From: CALDUY01 sp046350255
Lineage (GTDB): Bacteria > Planctomycetota > Planctomycetia > Gemmatales > Gemmataceae
Assembly: GCA_046350255.1 (NCBI GenBank)
Contig: JAXMAV010000015.1
Location: forward strand, 124,001-188,000
Reading direction: 5' to 3'
Length of the DNA: 64,000 bases
How positions within the stretch are numbered: position 1 is the first letter of the stretch; each line of letters starts with the position of its first letter. Positions 1-7,782 of this stretch are shown in pieces. A model generated the notes under the pieces. It was not told where the DNA came from. It made no database searches and saw nothing but the letters and a program-made list of their open reading frames with translations. The position numbers and the translations under genes were made by a program.

Positions 1-1166
1 AACTTCTGCAGGATGGCGCGGAGCCCGGAGCGAAGGCGCAGAGTGCCCTCATCCTTGACCCGGCCATTCTCGACGCTGACGCCGTACCACCACTTGCCAT
101 CGCCCTGCGGATGCGCGCCCAGGTGCAGGTCGAACCCGGTGATGGGTGCCTCGACGGGGAGCGTCAGCTGGCCACCGAGGTACTCCTTCATCACCTCGCG
201 GAAGCGCTCGACGCCCCAGTCGTGGACGACATACTTGAGCCGGGCCCGCTTGCGGTCGGCGCGGTTGCCATGGTCGCGGAAGATCCGGACGACCGTCTCG
301 GCCCCACGGACCACCTGGTCGGCCGGGAGGTAGCAGATGGAGCGCCCCAGGAAGGGGAAGGTGCGGGCGTTGCCGTGCGACATGCCCATGCCGCCGCCGA
401 CGATGAAGTTGTACCCCACCACCTGGTCGCGTTCGACGATGGCGAGCAGGCCGAGATCCTGGGCGTGCAGATCGACACAGTTATCGTCGGGCAAGCCGAT
501 GCCAATCTTGAACTTGCGCGGCAGGTAGACCTTGCCGTACAGTTCGCCTTCCTCCTCGCCGGGCTTCTCGACTGGTTTGCCGTCGAGCCAGATTTCGTGG
601 TAGGCGTTGCTACGCGGTGCCAGAGCCAGGGCGATTCGCCTGGCATCCGCCTGCAGCTGGTCGCGCACGCCGCGCAACGGCGCGGGACAGGCCATGACGT
701 TGCGATTGACGTCGCCGCAGGCCCCCAGCGTGGTCAGCATGGTGGCGTTGATGCCAGCGATGGTGGCCTTCATGTTGCGCTTGACAATGCCGTGCAGCTG
801 GATGCTCTGCCGGCTGGTGAAGCGGACCGTCCCGTTGGCGTACTGCCCGGCCAGGTCGTCGATGCTGAGGTACTGCTGGGCGGTGAGTTTGCCACCGGGA
901 ATCCGGCATCGCACCATGAAGATGTGGAACTTGCCCAGCCCGTCGCTCCGCCGCGCTTTCCGCGCGTCGCGGTCCTCCTGCTGATATGAGCCGTGGAACT
1001 TGATCAGATTCTTGTCGGCATCGCTGAATTTGTCGGTCTCGCGAGCCAGCTCCTCGGCGATGGTGCCACGCAGGGCGCGACTGGTTTCCTTGATCCCCTC
1101 CACAGCCGACCGCTTCGGCTCGGTCACTCCAGGGGCGCTTTCTTCGGGAACGCTGCTGGCAGACAT
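1..1166 (-). CDS. sulfite reductase hemoprotein, 5' part (gene runs off the left edge)
   Basis: This siroheme/[4Fe-4S] reductase of the CysI/Sir family would reduce sulfite to sulfide in the cytoplasm for sulfur assimilation. About 388 codons are visible and the frame is open to position 1. Residues 115-128 hold TSRQSIQLHG and residues 148-162 hold GACGDVNRNVMACP, both typical of assimilatory sulfite reductases rather than nitrite reductases. A second ferredoxin-like repeat follows (GGGMGMSHGN, then RIFRDHGNRADRKRARLKY). The C-terminal cysteine pairs that bind the cluster and siroheme lie outside the window, so an intact active site cannot be confirmed. The ATG at 1166 follows a GGAAAGG ribosome site. 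The electron donor (ferredoxin or NADPH flavoprotein) cannot be told from this part. Confidence 0.9.
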   Translation of the reverse strand, partial: MSASSVPEESAPGVTEPKRSAVEGIKETSRALRGTIAEELARETDKFSDADKNLIKFHGSYQQEDRDARKARRSDGLGKFHIFMVRCRIPGGKLTAQQYLSIDDLAGQYANGTVRFTSRQSIQLHGIVKRNMKATIAGINATMLTTLGACGDVNRNVMACPAPLRGVRDQLQADARRIALALAPRSNAYHEIWLDGKPVEKPGEEEGELYGKVYLPRKFKIGIGLPDDNCVDLHAQDLGLLAIVERDQVVGYNFIVGGGMGMSHGNARTFPFLGRSICYLPADQVVRGAETVVRIFRDHGNRADRKRARLKYVVHDWGVERFREVMKEYLGGQLTLPVEAPITGFDLHLGAHPQGDGKWWYGVSVENGRVKDEGTLRLRSGLRAILQK

Positions 1167-1336
1167 CGACCTTTCCTTCCCTGACCGGGCCAGAGGCCCG
1201 ACCCATGTTTAGTAATCTGATCAGGTTATGCCAGTAATTTACCGAACCTGGGCCGGCCGGCCAAGAGCGCCCGGGTCAAGTTGGAGCCGGGCGCACGCCG
1301 ATGGAAAGAGAATGTCCATGGCATGGAGGGGAAACC

Positions 1337-1852
1337 GTGGCAACAACTCCGCTGAACCTGGGCTTTCTTTCGATCCTGCAGGAGGGGAACGGCTACCTGG
1401 GAGGCTACCTCGTTACCAACGTATGGGGCCGGCCCCTGGAGTTTCGCCTGTCCAGCGCCGTGCAGCCCAACAAGGTCCAGCAGATTCTATATGGGGACAC
1501 CCTGGTCCCCTACATCTGCGGCGATCTCATCGGCAAGACCCTGGTGGACAAGGCGGGCGTGCCGGTCCAGCTGGTGGTCACCTCCTGCGAACAGGCGCTT
1601 GATCTCCGGCTGAAGCTGGAAGTTCCGGTCGTCTGGCTCACCACTGCCGACGATGCGCGGGCGGGACTGATTCTGCCCGAGCAGCGCGGCGGCCTGGTCT
1701 TCCACGCCAGCCAGGCGGGAGACCGGGCCACGGTCGAGGAATACCTGAAGCAGATTGAGGGCAACATGGACCTGACCGAACCGTTTAGCCGGGTGCGGGA
1801 GGCCATTACCGAGGCCCGCCGCATGGGCGTCACCGGACGTTCGGCCGCCTGA
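1337..1852 (+). CDS. conserved hypothetical protein
   Basis: The product is about 171 residues. I chose the GTG at 1337 because GGAGGGG sits 5-10 bases upstream; an ATG at 1301 is in frame but has no good ribosome site. There is no signal peptide or membrane segment. The N-terminal half is rich in small and hydrophobic residues (LGFLSILQEGNGYLGGYLV). The text resembles a conserved planctomycete family without a known function, which is an impression from memory and not a search result. It stands alone: the sulfite reductase gene upstream diverges, and the DUF1573 gene downstream converges on it. I assign no function. Confidence 0.75.
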   Translation: MATTPLNLGFLSILQEGNGYLGGYLVTNVWGRPLEFRLSSAVQPNKVQQILYGDTLVPYICGDLIGKTLVDKAGVPVQLVVTSCEQALDLRLKLEVPVVWLTTADDARAGLILPEQRGGLVFHASQAGDRATVEEYLKQIEGNMDLTEPFSRVREAITEARRMGVTGRSAA

Positions 1853-1877
1853 TGGGCGCCGTCGTTCCAGCGCCCCC

Positions 1878-2864
1878 TTACTTCGCCGCGGCACCATCAA
1901 TGGTCAGCACGACCGGGGTGTCCTGCAGCGACGTCTTTATCTTGATCTCGTGCCGGAAGGCGCCTTCGGCCGTCGGCTGAATCTTGAAGGTGACAAACTG
2001 CACCGGCTCGTCGGATGTGGATAGCGGCGCGCCCAGCTCGATGCCCGCGCCGGCGCCTTCAATGCCGATCACGCGGAAGGGACGGGTGCTGCGCACCACC
2101 ACCCGGCGAATGAGCGGGCTATCGGTCTTGATGGTGCCCAGGCTCAGAGTTTCGGGCACGACCGAGATGGCCGACTGCACAGTGGATTCGACGAGGATGG
2201 GCACCAGCGGGCTGGTGGCATCGTTGGTCTTCAAGAAGATGTTGTGGCGATGGACGCCCAGGGGTGCATCCGGCTTGAGCGTTACCGAGAGACGATACCC
2301 CACGCCTCCGGCCCGGCGGTACGTCTCCTTGATGGCTACCGTGTAGGGCAGATCGCGAGCGACCACCTCGGTCACCTGCCAGGCCAGGGCGCCGGCATAT
2401 TCGACGTCCACGTTCTGGCTGGGCGACTGTCCCCGGACGACGCTGCCAAAGTTGACCTGTCCGGGGTTGAAGACGATGTCAGTGCGCACATTGACGCTGA
2501 CGCGCAGCTCCGCGCTGGAGATGAAATTCGGCCCGACCGTCACGCGCACGCCGACGGTTTTCGGGCCCACCACGCGGGTGGAGTCGAGACGCACCACGAT
2601 CTTGGTGGTTTCGCGCGGCTCGATGATGCGCTTGAGGGCGGTGGCGCTCACGCAGCCGCAGCCACTCTTGAGGCTGGTGATCTCCATCTGCACGGCGTAG
2701 ATGTTGGTGAACTCAAACTCTTTTTCGAGGATGGCGCCCCGGGGCTGAGAGCCAAAATCATGGGTCAGGCTTCCCTTGACCATCTTCTCCGCCCAACCTT
2801 GCGCAGGCGCGGAGGCGGTCAGGAGAGCGGCCGCGACAACAGTCCAGAGCGCGAAACGACTCAT
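1878..2864 (-). CDS. DUF1573-family envelope protein (first of two paralogues)
   Basis: This secreted protein of about 328 residues has a signal peptide (hydrophobic stretch ALWTVVAAALLTASAPAQG) followed by immunoglobulin-like beta repeats of the DUF1573 type. The hallmark GCGCV motif is present, with HDFGSQPRGAILEKEFEFTN just before it. DUF1573 proteins are abundant in planctomycetes and Bacteroidetes and are thought to act in the periplasm or at the surface; no reaction is known. I chose the ATG at 2864 because AGGTGG lies just upstream, although an ATG at 2876 is in frame. It is a paralogue of the gene at 3564-4544, with the same order of motifs, and the two are separated by a DinB gene on the other strand. 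Confidence 0.88.
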   Translation of the reverse strand: MSRFALWTVVAAALLTASAPAQGWAEKMVKGSLTHDFGSQPRGAILEKEFEFTNIYAVQMEITSLKSGCGCVSATALKRIIEPRETTKIVVRLDSTRVVGPKTVGVRVTVGPNFISSAELRVSVNVRTDIVFNPGQVNFGSVVRGQSPSQNVDVEYAGALAWQVTEVVARDLPYTVAIKETYRRAGGVGYRLSVTLKPDAPLGVHRHNIFLKTNDATSPLVPILVESTVQSAISVVPETLSLGTIKTDSPLIRRVVVRSTRPFRVIGIEGAGAGIELGAPLSTSDEPVQFVTFKIQPTAEGAFRHEIKIKTSLQDTPVVLTIDGAAAK

Positions 2865-3038
2865 TACCCACCTCATTCAGATCGGGTCTGCCCTCCGGCG
2901 CTCTCGCGCAGCCGGGATAAGTGGCGCGAATATAACCAGGGACCGCTCATCGAGCCAAGACGGATTCTACCTGCCATGCCGTGGCGGGACCGGCCTCGTA
3001 AACAAACTGGGGAACACTGACAATCTCGAGGAGCTGCG

Positions 3039-3494
3039 ATGACCACACCGTGTCTGGAGGCTCTGAAGCAGTCGCTGGTGGGCCAGCTGGAGGAACTCTG
3101 CCAGGCCATTCGCACAGCCAGCGCGCCGCTCTCGGCGGAGCAGTTCTGGCGTCGGCCCCTGCAGCCGGGGAACTCGATTGGCCACCTGGTGTTGCACCTG
3201 GCTGGCAACCTGAACCACAGGGCCGGGGCGAGACTGGGAAACACCGGCTACGTCCGCGATCGGGAGCGCGAGTTCACCGAAACCATCGTGCCCAGCCCGG
3301 CCGAGGCGCTGGCCCAGCTGGAGGCGGCAGTGGCTGTCTATCGCCAGGTGGTGGAATCGCTCGACGCCGAGCAACTGACTGCCGCGCATCCCGATGCGCC
3401 GATGGGGTCGAACCTCAACGCCCTGGTCAAGATGCTCGTCCACTTCGCCGTCCATCGCGGGCAAATCTCCTACCTGGTGCGGCTGGTTGGGTAG
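3039..3494 (+). CDS. DinB-family protein
   Basis: The 151-residue protein is predicted to be a four-helix DinB bundle, a metal-binding fold shared with mycothiol- and bacillithiol-dependent transferases. The family hallmarks are the early helix with NSIGHLVLHLAGNLNHR and the late HFAVHRGQISYLV motif, which together supply the histidines that usually bind the metal. The exact substrate cannot be inferred, since most such proteins are annotated only as damage-inducible or thiol transferase-like. It lies between two DUF1573 genes of opposite strand and ends just before a strong hairpin terminator. Confidence 0.85.
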   Translation: MTTPCLEALKQSLVGQLEELCQAIRTASAPLSAEQFWRRPLQPGNSIGHLVLHLAGNLNHRAGARLGNTGYVRDREREFTETIVPSPAEALAQLEAAVAVYRQVVESLDAEQLTAAHPDAPMGSNLNALVKMLVHFAVHRGQISYLVRLVG

Positions 3495-3498
3495 GAAA

Positions 3499-3540
3499 AA
3501 GCACCAACCGCGAGCGCCTGAGCGCTCGCGGTTGGTGCTT
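3499..3540. terminator. bidirectional hairpin terminator
   Basis: A perfect 19-bp inverted repeat (3499-3517 and 3522-3540) encloses a CTGA tetraloop. It lies between the convergent ends of the DinB gene and the second DUF1573 gene. The outer A/T pairs give a short U run on either transcript, so it can stop transcription from both sides. Confidence 0.85.
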
Positions 3541-3563
3541 ATCTAGCCAGAGATCCGGGCAGA

Positions 3564-4544
3564 TCAGGGGCCGACCTCGGCCTGGACCTTGAAGTCGATC
3601 TCGTTGTCCGAAGACAGATCGGTGACCACGCGAAGGGTCCGATCCAGGGCACCCTTCTTGTCGGTCTTCAGCTTGACCGACAGAACGTGCACCTCGCGAG
3701 CTTCCTTCGTGCCGGATTTGACCTCCAGAGTGCCATCCACACCCTTGACTTCCTTGATAACGAACGGCTTCACCCCACGAACGATGATGCGCCGAACGGT
3801 TTCATCGTTTGCCTTGACCGGGCCGATCGCCACGATCGAGGGGCTCACGGTGAGCGGCGACTCGATCTCGACAGTGAGCGGAACCCGCACCTGAGTCATG
3901 GTGGCGATGTTGGTTTTCACCCAGACATCGGTGTACCACTTGCCCACGGGGGTGTCGTTTCGCAGCGACACCGTGAGATCATAGGCCACCTCGCTGTCGA
4001 GGCGATGAATCTCCTTGGCGACCGGCTGCACGTAGTTGCTCTCACCCTTGACCTGGGTAATCTGGGCATCGCGGTTGCCGTAGAAGGTCACGCGGACCGT
4101 CGCGGTGGGGGAGGTACCCCGTTTGACCTGGCCCAGGGTCAGGGTGTCGGGAGCAATGGTGAAGTCATTGCGACCGTTGGCCTGAACCCAGAGTCGTACC
4201 TCATCAAAGTTGGGCCGATCGAACTGCACGTAGATGGTCACCGATTTCGCGCCAATGAAGCGTGTGGTGTCCATCGACGCGACGATCGAGGATTCCTCGC
4301 CTGGCTGCAAGAGGGTCTTGGCAGCGTAGGCAGTGACACAGCCACAGGAAACCCGGACCGACGAGATGTTGATGGGCTGCTTCGTCTTGTTGACGAGGCG
4401 GAACTGATGCTTTTGCGCCGGGCCTCGAGGAACCGAGCCAAAATCCTTGCTCAGTTCGTCGAAGAGCCCATCGGCCCAGGTAGCAGCTCCCGCCGAACCC
4501 GCTACCAGCATGCCGATGCTCAGAACCAGACTGTACCGGAACAT
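3564..4544 (-). CDS. DUF1573-family envelope protein (second paralogue)
   Basis: The 326-residue secreted protein begins with a signal peptide (LVLSIGMLVAGSAGAATWA). The DUF1573 segment follows, with KDFGSVPRGPAQKHQFRLVN and the cysteine motif VSCGCVTA. Three immunoglobulin-like repeats can be followed to the C terminus (TLGQVKRG, then AIGPVKAND). It matches the neighbouring gene at 1878-2864 in length, domain order and cysteine motif, which points to an old tandem duplication interrupted by the DinB gene. The function is unknown; a structural or periplasmic role is the usual guess for the family. Confidence 0.88.
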   Translation of the reverse strand: MFRYSLVLSIGMLVAGSAGAATWADGLFDELSKDFGSVPRGPAQKHQFRLVNKTKQPINISSVRVSCGCVTAYAAKTLLQPGEESSIVASMDTTRFIGAKSVTIYVQFDRPNFDEVRLWVQANGRNDFTIAPDTLTLGQVKRGTSPTATVRVTFYGNRDAQITQVKGESNYVQPVAKEIHRLDSEVAYDLTVSLRNDTPVGKWYTDVWVKTNIATMTQVRVPLTVEIESPLTVSPSIVAIGPVKANDETVRRIIVRGVKPFVIKEVKGVDGTLEVKSGTKEAREVHVLSVKLKTDKKGALDRTLRVVTDLSSDNEIDFKVQAEVGP

Positions 4545-4674
4545 GTTAGCTCAATCCTGCTCCTCACCCCGGAACCACCAGAATAACCAGGTGGTGGTCG
4601 GATGAATCATCCACGGGGTACACCATCGACTATGACGCATGCCGAGGGGGGAGTCAACGCTCCAACTCGCTGAT

Positions 4675-5484
4675 TCACCCCCCGGGAGACTCTTCAAACG
4701 GTGCCTTCGTCTGTAGTTCCCCCGGCGGCAGACTCCGCAGTACTGGTCCGGTTGCCCCTCTCCAACCGGCCCGCGCCAGCACGGCGATGCGGACCCAGGC
4801 GGCCCCGCTTTTCTTCAAGGCGCGGGCCGCCTCGTTGGCTGTCGCCCCGGTGGTCAGCACGTCGTCCACCAGGAGGATGCGGCGGCCTGCCACGGCCGGG
4901 CGAGCCACAAACGCCCCCTTCATTCTATCCTGGCGCGTCGCGAACGATCCCAACCCCTTCAGCTCGCCCGTTGGTCGTCGGCGGTATAACCAGCATCCCC
5001 GGCAAGGTAGCCCCAGGCGCAGACTCAGCCCCAGTGCCAGCGAGGCGCTCTGGTTGTAGCCGCGCCAGATCCGCCGGGTCCAGTGCAGCGGTACTGGGAT
5101 GATCACCTCGGGGGCGCCTTCGAGCAACCGGTCCCGCCGAAAGTCGGCCCAGCACTCGCCGAGCACCTCGGCCAGCCCCTCGTGCTGCACGTGCTTGATG
5201 CGCAGGACGGCCTGCTCCAGCACCTCCTTGTAGGCGCCCAGGCAGCTCGCACTGTCAAAGGCGAAGGCGATCTCGCGACAGGCCGGACATCGACCATCGT
5301 GCGTCGAGTGAGGTCCCACCGGCGCTGCGCAGCGCGGGCAAGCGAGGTGTTCGTCGGCGAACAGTGCGGCCTGGCACTGCTCGCACAGGCAATGGCGCGT
5401 CAGGTGCGGCGGCTGCAGGCAGAGCAGACACCGCGGCGGAAACACCAGGTCGAGCAATCCCGTGCCGATCGTTCGCAGCCACAT
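4675..5484 (-). CDS. comF: ComF-family phosphoribosyltransferase
   Basis: ComF-type proteins combine an N-terminal zinc ribbon with a C-terminal type I phosphoribosyltransferase domain and are linked to DNA uptake and purine metabolism. The ribbon cysteines appear as PPRCLLC, CLCEQC, CPRC and CPAC. The PRPP loop is ILLVDDVLTTGATANEA, with RGYNQS before it, both family hallmarks. I chose the ATG at 5484 because GAGGGA sits upstream; an in-frame GTG at 5520 has its ribosome site too close. The promoter region it shares with the divergent surface-protein gene contains repeated CAGTGTTCAA elements. Confidence 0.9.
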   Translation of the reverse strand: MWLRTIGTGLLDLVFPPRCLLCLQPPHLTRHCLCEQCQAALFADEHLACPRCAAPVGPHSTHDGRCPACREIAFAFDSASCLGAYKEVLEQAVLRIKHVQHEGLAEVLGECWADFRRDRLLEGAPEVIIPVPLHWTRRIWRGYNQSASLALGLSLRLGLPCRGCWLYRRRPTGELKGLGSFATRQDRMKGAFVARPAVAGRRILLVDDVLTTGATANEAARALKKSGAAWVRIAVLARAGWRGATGPVLRSLPPGELQTKAPFEESPGG

Positions 5485-5504
5485 GGCTCCCTCGCTCTGT
5501 CGTT

Positions 5505-5522
5505 CAGTGTAGTTGAACACTG
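5505..5522. promoter_or_regulatory. operator-like inverted repeat upstream of comF
   Basis: CAGTGT (5505-5510) and ACACTG (5517-5522) form an inverted repeat with 6-base arms. Read on the minus strand, its right side gives CAGTGTTCAA, and the same ten bases recur on the plus strand at 5690-5699. The site lies 21 bases upstream of the chosen comF start. A role as a repressor or activator site is inference. Confidence 0.35.
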
Positions 5523-5675
5523 CCCCTTGTCCTCAGCGTGCCGAGGATGTCGCTGGACCTGGCACGGAGGTACACTTGTGGCGGCGGCACTAGGCTGGTA
5601 TGGCCGTCATGCGGCAGGAACCGCCTCCGTCGTTCTCCCTGGACGCACAGTGAGGACGACACCGGGGTGAAGGAG

Positions 5676-5700
5676 ATTGAACATCCCCACAGTGTTCAAT
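5676..5700. promoter_or_regulatory. inverted repeat upstream of the giant surface-protein gene
   Basis: ATTGAACA (5676-5683) and TGTTCAAT (5693-5700) are perfect 8-base arms around a 9-base spacer, 43 bases before the coding start at 5743. The right arm overlaps a CAGTGTTCAA copy shared with the element near comF. It could be an operator for the divergent pair or a hairpin in the leader. Confidence 0.4.
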
Positions 5701-5742
5701 AGGATTCCCCGACCTGGCCATCTCCCCTAATTTACCCTCCCG

Positions 5743-7782
5743 GTGTCCATGCCCATCCGCACACCGCGCCGGATTCTTCTCGGCGTCGAACCGCTGGAAG
5801 AGCGGATCGCCCCCGCTTATCTGGATGTCATGGTCACCTCAGCATCGGTGAGCGCGACAGGGGCGGGATCGAATGGCGCCACCGATTTGCGCCTCCCACC
5901 GCATCCGGCCGGCCAGACAGCCACCGCTGCCGTCATCGCCCAAACGACCACCCCCTCTGTCTCAACTCGGGCAGCGGTCCAGCTGACGGGCGACGTCTCG
6001 TATACGGTCGGATTGGAAGTCCTGCTGCATCAGGAGGGCATGAACTCTGCGAGCAACCCTTACGTCCCGGTCGCGCAAGCCGGAAGCGCCATGGCCGAGG
6101 TCCGGGTGCGCATCGTTCCAGACGACGCGACCGAGCAGGGCAAATCGATCGTCCTCGGCATCAGTAGTATCTCGTCGTTCACGACGGCGTGGGGTGGCGC
6201 TCAGTATGACCTTGTCCAGATCACCTACAGCAGCGTGGTGGAAAGTGGGACGCTGATGTCCTACTCCGGGTCGATCCTACCGCGCAGCCTGATCACCCGC
6301 GATCTGACCACCGCCGTCGGGGAGGAGTGGACCTTCCGCTGCATCCTCAGCGCGCGTTCCCAGTCTGCCTTCGGGATTCCCAGCACGTCAGGCCAGCTAT
6401 ACCGCGTGTATCAGTCCGTGAGCGACGGCCTCGCGCTGGGCCTGGATCTGAAAGGCGCCGTCATCGACTCCATGGCGGTCGGGCGCGACATTCCGATTGA
6501 AGGCGTGCCGGACATCGTCTGGCCGGGTCCCAAGCCTCCAAAGCCAGGCCCGTCGGGGTTGTCCATCGCGGATCGCACGCCAGGCACCGTGAACAACCCG
6601 GCGACGCTGAACCCCGATGGGATTGAGTTGCGACCTCAGTTCGTCAAGAAGTCTCAGCTACCCGTCGGAGCCGATCGAGTCCGCGTCGAACGCGAGGTCT
6701 ACCGGGTTCTCCGGGACGACTGGGTGCCCGAGAGTTCGCCCGTGTACCGCGAGGATCCCGACATCCGCCTGGTGTCGGCGTTGACCTCGGCCACCTCGTC
6801 TCTCGACGTGCGCTATGCCGTCCGTACCCCCGATGAAGTGGGGCGGTTCCTCCTGAAGGTGAAGTTCACGGTCCTCTCGGCGTGGGGCCAGGAACTGGTC
6901 ACCCAGGAGACAAGCCACCGATGGTACGTGACCTATGCCGATCCACTCGGGTTGTACGCCAAGTCCCCTGAACTGCCAAAAGAGCAGTTTCTCGAGAAAG
7001 CGACCGCCTGGGCGAGCCACTCCCGCACCAGGTCCGAGGTGATGGGAACTTTGCGTCAACTGGTGCATGCTCAGCCATGGATTTACTCTAACCATGACAA
7101 GGTGGATAGTGCTGAAACTATCCTCGTGGGTGGCGTGAACACCCGCGTGAACTGCGAGGGGTACGCCATCACGCTCGGCTACCTGGCGGGCCTCCAAGGG
7201 ATCGAGACAAAGGTCTACTACACTGACCGGCGAAGTGGCAATGACTTCCCCCAGGGCTTGATCACCCTCCCCGGTCTGAAGGGGCGGAACGGGACCATGC
7301 CCGACCAAACTGGCAATGCCTACCCCATCGGAGGGAACAAGGACACTGACCGCGACCGCTGGAAATTCGCGTGGCACTCCCTGACCCAGTGGATCGACGT
7401 GGACGGCACGAAATACCTTTCTGACGCGACGTTCGATACGTCATTCTCCTACGACGACCGCCTCAAGCCCTCTATTTCAGGGATGGTCGCGCTCACCCGG
7501 GGATGGTTCCAGAGCAACTACGAATCTGAAGAGTATCCGAATGGGGAACGCGTCATCGTCTACAGAGGACGCGGAGTCAGGCACGACGCCACGTACCCTA
7601 ACGGGCTTCAGATCTACAAAGTGCTCCCAGCGGCCTCCCCCCCCCTCCCCCATCGCCTTCCGAAAGCGCCCGCCATTCAATCGCCTTCGAGGGCGTGCCC
7701 CAGGGCATCGATGCGGACGGCGATGGGCGATTCGAGGCCCTCGTCGTCACGGCCAAGGTTGACGGGCCAGCTGGCTCCGTAA
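5743..7782 (+). CDS. giant surface protein, N-terminal part with transglutaminase-like domain (frameshifted)
   Basis: The N terminus carries the planctomycete-type motif GVEPLEERIAP, taken here as a secretion or sorting signal in place of a classical signal peptide. A transglutaminase-like cysteine peptidase domain lies near residues 420-600. The likely Cys is in VNCEGYAITLGYL, His in FAWHSLTQWIDVDG, and Asp in the same IDVD stretch. The frame leaves the homologous reading at a run of nine C (7637-7645) and ends after about 44 aberrant residues. The frame at 7695-10361 continues the protein, and together the two make about 1540 residues. The GTG at 5743 is followed two codons later by an ATG that is equally likely. 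No clear ribosome site is visible. Confidence 0.8.
   Translation: MSMPIRTPRRILLGVEPLEERIAPAYLDVMVTSASVSATGAGSNGATDLRLPPHPAGQTATAAVIAQTTTPSVSTRAAVQLTGDVSYTVGLEVLLHQEGMNSASNPYVPVAQAGSAMAEVRVRIVPDDATEQGKSIVLGISSISSFTTAWGGAQYDLVQITYSSVVESGTLMSYSGSILPRSLITRDLTTAVGEEWTFRCILSARSQSAFGIPSTSGQLYRVYQSVSDGLALGLDLKGAVIDSMAVGRDIPIEGVPDIVWPGPKPPKPGPSGLSIADRTPGTVNNPATLNPDGIELRPQFVKKSQLPVGADRVRVEREVYRVLRDDWVPESSPVYREDPDIRLVSALTSATSSLDVRYAVRTPDEVGRFLLKVKFTVLSAWGQELVTQETSHRWYVTYADPLGLYAKSPELPKEQFLEKATAWASHSRTRSEVMGTLRQLVHAQPWIYSNHDKVDSAETILVGGVNTRVNCEGYAITLGYLAGLQGIETKVYYTDRRSGNDFPQGLITLPGLKGRNGTMPDQTGNAYPIGGNKDTDRDRWKFAWHSLTQWIDVDGTKYLSDATFDTSFSYDDRLKPSISGMVALTRGWFQSNYESEEYPNGERVIVYRGRGVRHDATYPNGLQIYKVLPAASPPLPHRLPKAPAIQSPSRACPRASMRTAMGDSRPSSSRPRLTGQLAP
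7637..7645 (+). other. homopolymer C tract at a -1 frame change
   Basis: Nine consecutive C (7637-7645), followed by a T and five more C, lie exactly where the reading frame of the giant surface protein changes. One extra C would join the two frames through a Pro/Ser linker. The cause could be a sequencing error, a true mutation, slipped-strand phase variation, or slippage by polymerase or ribosome. Confidence 0.85.
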
